A stretch of DNA of 64,000 bases from Harmothoe impar (Eukaryota; Annelida; Polychaeta; Phyllodocida; Polynoidae): assembly GCA_947462335.1 (NCBI GenBank), contig OX381719.1, forward strand, positions 64,520,808 through 64,584,807. The letters run 5' to 3'. Shown here piece by piece: positions 61,036 through 64,000 of this stretch. How positions within the stretch are numbered: the stretch's first letter is position 1; every line of letters starts with the position of its first letter. Below the pieces are notes generated by a model. It searched no databases. It saw only the letters and a program-made list of their open reading frames with translations, and was not told the origin of the DNA. The position numbers and the translations under genes are program-made.

Positions 61036-61909
61036 GATTTGACCTTATAGTAAAGGATCTTTTATGGAAACAAATTCCCAAAGGAACTTTCTGAGGCATT
61101 AAGATTGCACGCCTCTGCAGAAAAAATGCTGAGCTTGGAGGGATGAATGTAGAAGGCAGTTGAGGTAGTCTCTGGTGTATTGGTGGGGTTTGGGTAGGCT
61201 ACTATTAGTAAATCTTACCCAAATACTGAAAGGCCAGTTCAGGGACAGAACTGATTTTAGACACATTAATGGCTGAAGGCAGTAAGCTAAGGCAGCCAAA
61301 GAGGCGTAATACAGTCACAAAGGCCATGCGAGATGAAAGGACTACCTGCCACTCAACTTTTAAAATCTAGTTTGCACCCGTAATTAATTATAAATATGTT
61401 AAATCATTTTTACACAAGTATAAATGCTATATCATGAAATCAGATTGTCTCATCCTTATATCATCCCTCATCATGTGAAGGGAATATTGGGATTATTTCA
61501 TTGAGTGAGTGTAAGCCATATAGTGATATGGTATTACAATGCAATTACACTGATATCAAATTAGAAGACCAATCAAAAAGGATTTGACCTCATAGCAGTA
61601 TTGCAGAGTCCAGAGACAGTGTATGTTATTTAAAATATTACTTGCATACCTCAATAAAAAGACAAGTTAAGTATAGTCAACTTAATATAACTTCTATATG
61701 GCATGTCTTCTCTGTCTTTTGTTGGTTCTAGATTTTGTATAGGATCACTATTGGGCTCAGTAATTTATTACATGGAAGATGTCTTCATGAGGTGTAACAC
61801 AGTAAGATTTAAGGTTTAAGGTTCTGAAGTTGCACACCCAGGGACCATTTAGTCACATTGGCCCATGCAGCGACTGAATAGATACAATTCAAAGAGGGTT
61901 TGGCATAGG

Positions 61910-61975
61910 TAAGACTAAAACACTGGACCCTCACATTAGAAGACAAATGCCATCACCATTACACTATGAGATGTT
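61910..61975 (-). repeat. tRNA-derived SINE head (Arg-like)
   Basis: The minus strand reads TAGTGTAATGGTGATGGCA, then TTGTCTTCTAATGTGAGGG, then TCCAGTGTTTTAGTC. This matches the order of the A box, an anticodon loop with TCT, and a degraded B box of a tRNA-Arg-like sequence. SINE origin is preferred because the B box is poor. Confidence 0.5.
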
Positions 61976-62191
61976 GTAGGTGGAAGCATAGATAGGTATG
62001 TTTATCCTACCTGACAATGTTCTTAACAAACTTTTATCTTTTTTTATTTTAGAAACCTAACAAATGTGGACCATATGCTCAAAATACATTTTCTGTGTGA
62101 ATGCCATTATAAAGCATATTGTGCTGATGTTAGATGAGAATGTATTTACTTTTCACTGTTTTCTCAGAAACAAACTCGGGACCCCCTGTTT

Positions 62192-62211
62192 TTTCCCTCA
62201 TTTTCTGATAG

Positions 62212-62307
<96 letters not shown>

Positions 62308-62316
62308 AATAAATAA

Positions 62317-62374
<58 letters not shown>

Positions 62375-62393
62375 TATCAGAAAATGAGGGAAA
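62192..62393. repeat. 202-bp AT-rich palindrome
   Basis: TTTCCCTCATTTTCTGATAG at 62192-62211 is repeated as its exact reverse complement at 62374-62393, with ~160 bp of nearly pure (AT)n and TTTATA between. The whole stretch can extrude as a single cruciform. Confidence 0.85.
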
Positions 62394-62811
62394 TATATAC
62401 CCTCTGAAACATCTGATATAAATATGGTGAAATCATAGTTACTTTAAGCCTATACCCGCAAGCCACATTAAATCCCTGATGTTGGTACAAGCATCATGGT
62501 TTAAGGGTAAAATTACTCACTTACAGCGCATTCTAAATAGAACTCAGACGTCAGAGTTCAGAGGCCAAGCTAATACTGTAGTGGCTACAAATGTGATCTG
62601 ATCTAAATTACTGGAAGTATCCAGAAGGAGTTATCTGTAGGCCATTCGAACTGATTCCACCCTATGTAGGGGCCATTTTAGTGGTAGCTTTGTCATAACT
62701 GATATCACCTATAGAGTATGCCTGCTCTTCTTCAATTAACGCATGACAATTGACAAGCATTCCTTTTAGAAAGATACTCTGTGTAGAACTAAATACTTAA
62801 CTCCCTCCAGG

Positions 62812-62965
62812 GCCCAATCTTGTGACATTAAGATTAAAACCCCTAGTCTCTCACTCTGCTACTTCTCAACCTTCCCTAGACAGGAGGACATGACAGTGAG
62901 TGGCTGACCAATCATGGGGCAGCTGGGGGTTTACTGTCAGGGTCAGGGTCCCAGGAGGAGCTCCC
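62812..62965. repeat. Dispersed repeat, copy 2
   Basis: Diverged copy of 60895-61035 (see there). The remaining 62970-64000 holds no supported gene or RNA. Confidence 0.6.
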
Positions 62966-64000
62966 TTATGTACACCAAGCTGTTTTTTAGGCTCTAGGGC
63001 TGTACAGCCCTGCAGTAAAGATACTGATCTATGACCAATGCAAGAAGAAGGCAGTGCTTGGATGAGGTAGTGATCTTACTATTCACGTACTATCAGTAGC
63101 CGTAACACTAACAAGTAATTTGATGCATAGGTCAGACCCCATGGGACAGCAGAGATGTAAGAGCCTGCTACTCATGTACAGATAAGCAAGAGGGATCAGC
63201 ACATTAACCAGGCATCAAACCAGGACCTGTAGAGCGGGCTATGGGTGGGGTTCCCTTGGGACAATATTTTTAGGACTGAGTTTTATCTGCAGACCTTACT
63301 TTTACACTGAGAGTTTACTCAGATCAAATAATAGTGGTTGTATAGAGCTTACTTATATTTTAGTATCACCAACTGCATGCCATGGTAAAGTGTCATCTTA
63401 TGTTGCATACTACCACGTTCTAGATGTAGATAGCTAGTGACAAACTACTGGTACATCACTAGCTAGAGGTCCAGTGCCTGACCAATTAATTCAAATGAAT
63501 CTTCTGTTATTATACTATTGCTTTTTAGTGGTAAACACTTCCTTTTGTACAGCCATCCTAGGGAGGCACAGAATACTCTTACTGTCCCCTCTACATGCAT
63601 GCAGTTTGTCTCTCATTTACTATACATCAGCCTGCGTAATGTATCATTGATTCGAGTATTCAAAAGGTCAATCCAATTGTTGTCTGACTAAAGTAGTTGA
63701 AAGATTTCATTAAATGCCTAAATTCAACCAAACCATTTGAAACCTTTGATTATGTGCCTCAATGTTCTTAAAGATTAAACATCATCCTTTGTGAGAACTT
63801 AAGTCTGTTATTGGCAGATCTCCGCAAACCAACCTCACCAATCTCAATTACTTCTACTACATCCAAATTGAAAGTTGATTTCTAAAAGCTTCTTGATCAA
63901 GCACTCAAGCATGGTCATACATTTTATTGACAGATTTGGAGAGTAGAAAAATGGGATTCAATAAATGACAGATGGTTAGTTGGCTTCTCCTTTCTGAGAC

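Noticed and set aside
62064..62288. 74-aa plus-strand frame ending in alternating Tyr/Ile
   Set aside because: Its C-terminal part is a translation of the (AT)n palindrome.

Overview
This window is animal nuclear DNA: AT-rich, with short exons and GT-AG introns, tandem repeats, MITEs, SINE-like tRNA-derived repeats and decayed retrotransposon sequence. A nine-exon CYP2-type cytochrome P450 gene points to a metazoan. A marine invertebrate deuterostome such as a lancelet is plausible, but that assignment is a guess.

The most striking object is a 16,969-bp insertion at 6230-23198. It is flanked by a perfect 6-bp target-site duplication (CCCATG at 6224-6229 and 23199-23204), and its two halves are almost identical inverted copies of each other. 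Each arm is about 7.3-8.2 kb and holds the same two convergent genes. One is a two-exon gene for a ~341-aa protein with two PC4-like ssDNA-binding modules. The other encodes a protein with two C2H2 zinc fingers. The arms are joined by a unique 1.52-kb spacer (13528-15048). Total length, 6-bp TSD and 5'-AG terminus match Polinton/Maverick elements, but no polymerase, integrase, capsid, protease or ATPase gene is visible. My reading is a non-autonomous, palindromic 'single-end' derivative of a Polinton-like element, comparable in architecture to snap-back defective genomes of protein-primed DNA viruses. The termini start with a triplet repeat (AGTAGTAG) and carry an array of AGGTCA nuclear-receptor half-sites.

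Right of the element, 23.2-33.4 kb holds a tandem repeat (24.1-24.35 kb), a decayed non-LTR retrotransposon on the minus strand (25847-27912) and a 535-bp TTAA-flanked MITE (29820-30354).

From 33487 to 42906 (minus strand) lies a complete P450 gene. Nine exons with consensus splice sites join to 1,500 nt (499 aa), with ExxR, PERF and the heme-Cys loop intact. The I-helix acidic residue is replaced by Leu. Four separate tandem-repeat families in or beside this gene contain or adjoin exon edges: the start-codon region (4 x 160 bp), the exon 2 acceptor, a ~1.1-kb minisatellite derived from the end of exon 4, and the exon 7 acceptor. Intron 3 holds a ~3-kb fold-back element that abuts the exon 3 donor.

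The remainder (43.5-64 kb) has no confident host gene. It contains a 3 x 130-bp repeat, a ~375-bp satellite-like repeat, a long-TIR DNA element with a decayed coding region (about 47.5-50.3 kb), a segmental duplication (52.3-56.3 kb), a 156-bp TTAA MITE, tRNA-derived SINE heads and a 202-bp AT-rich perfect palindrome. Positions 1-6229 hold small repeats and MITEs only.
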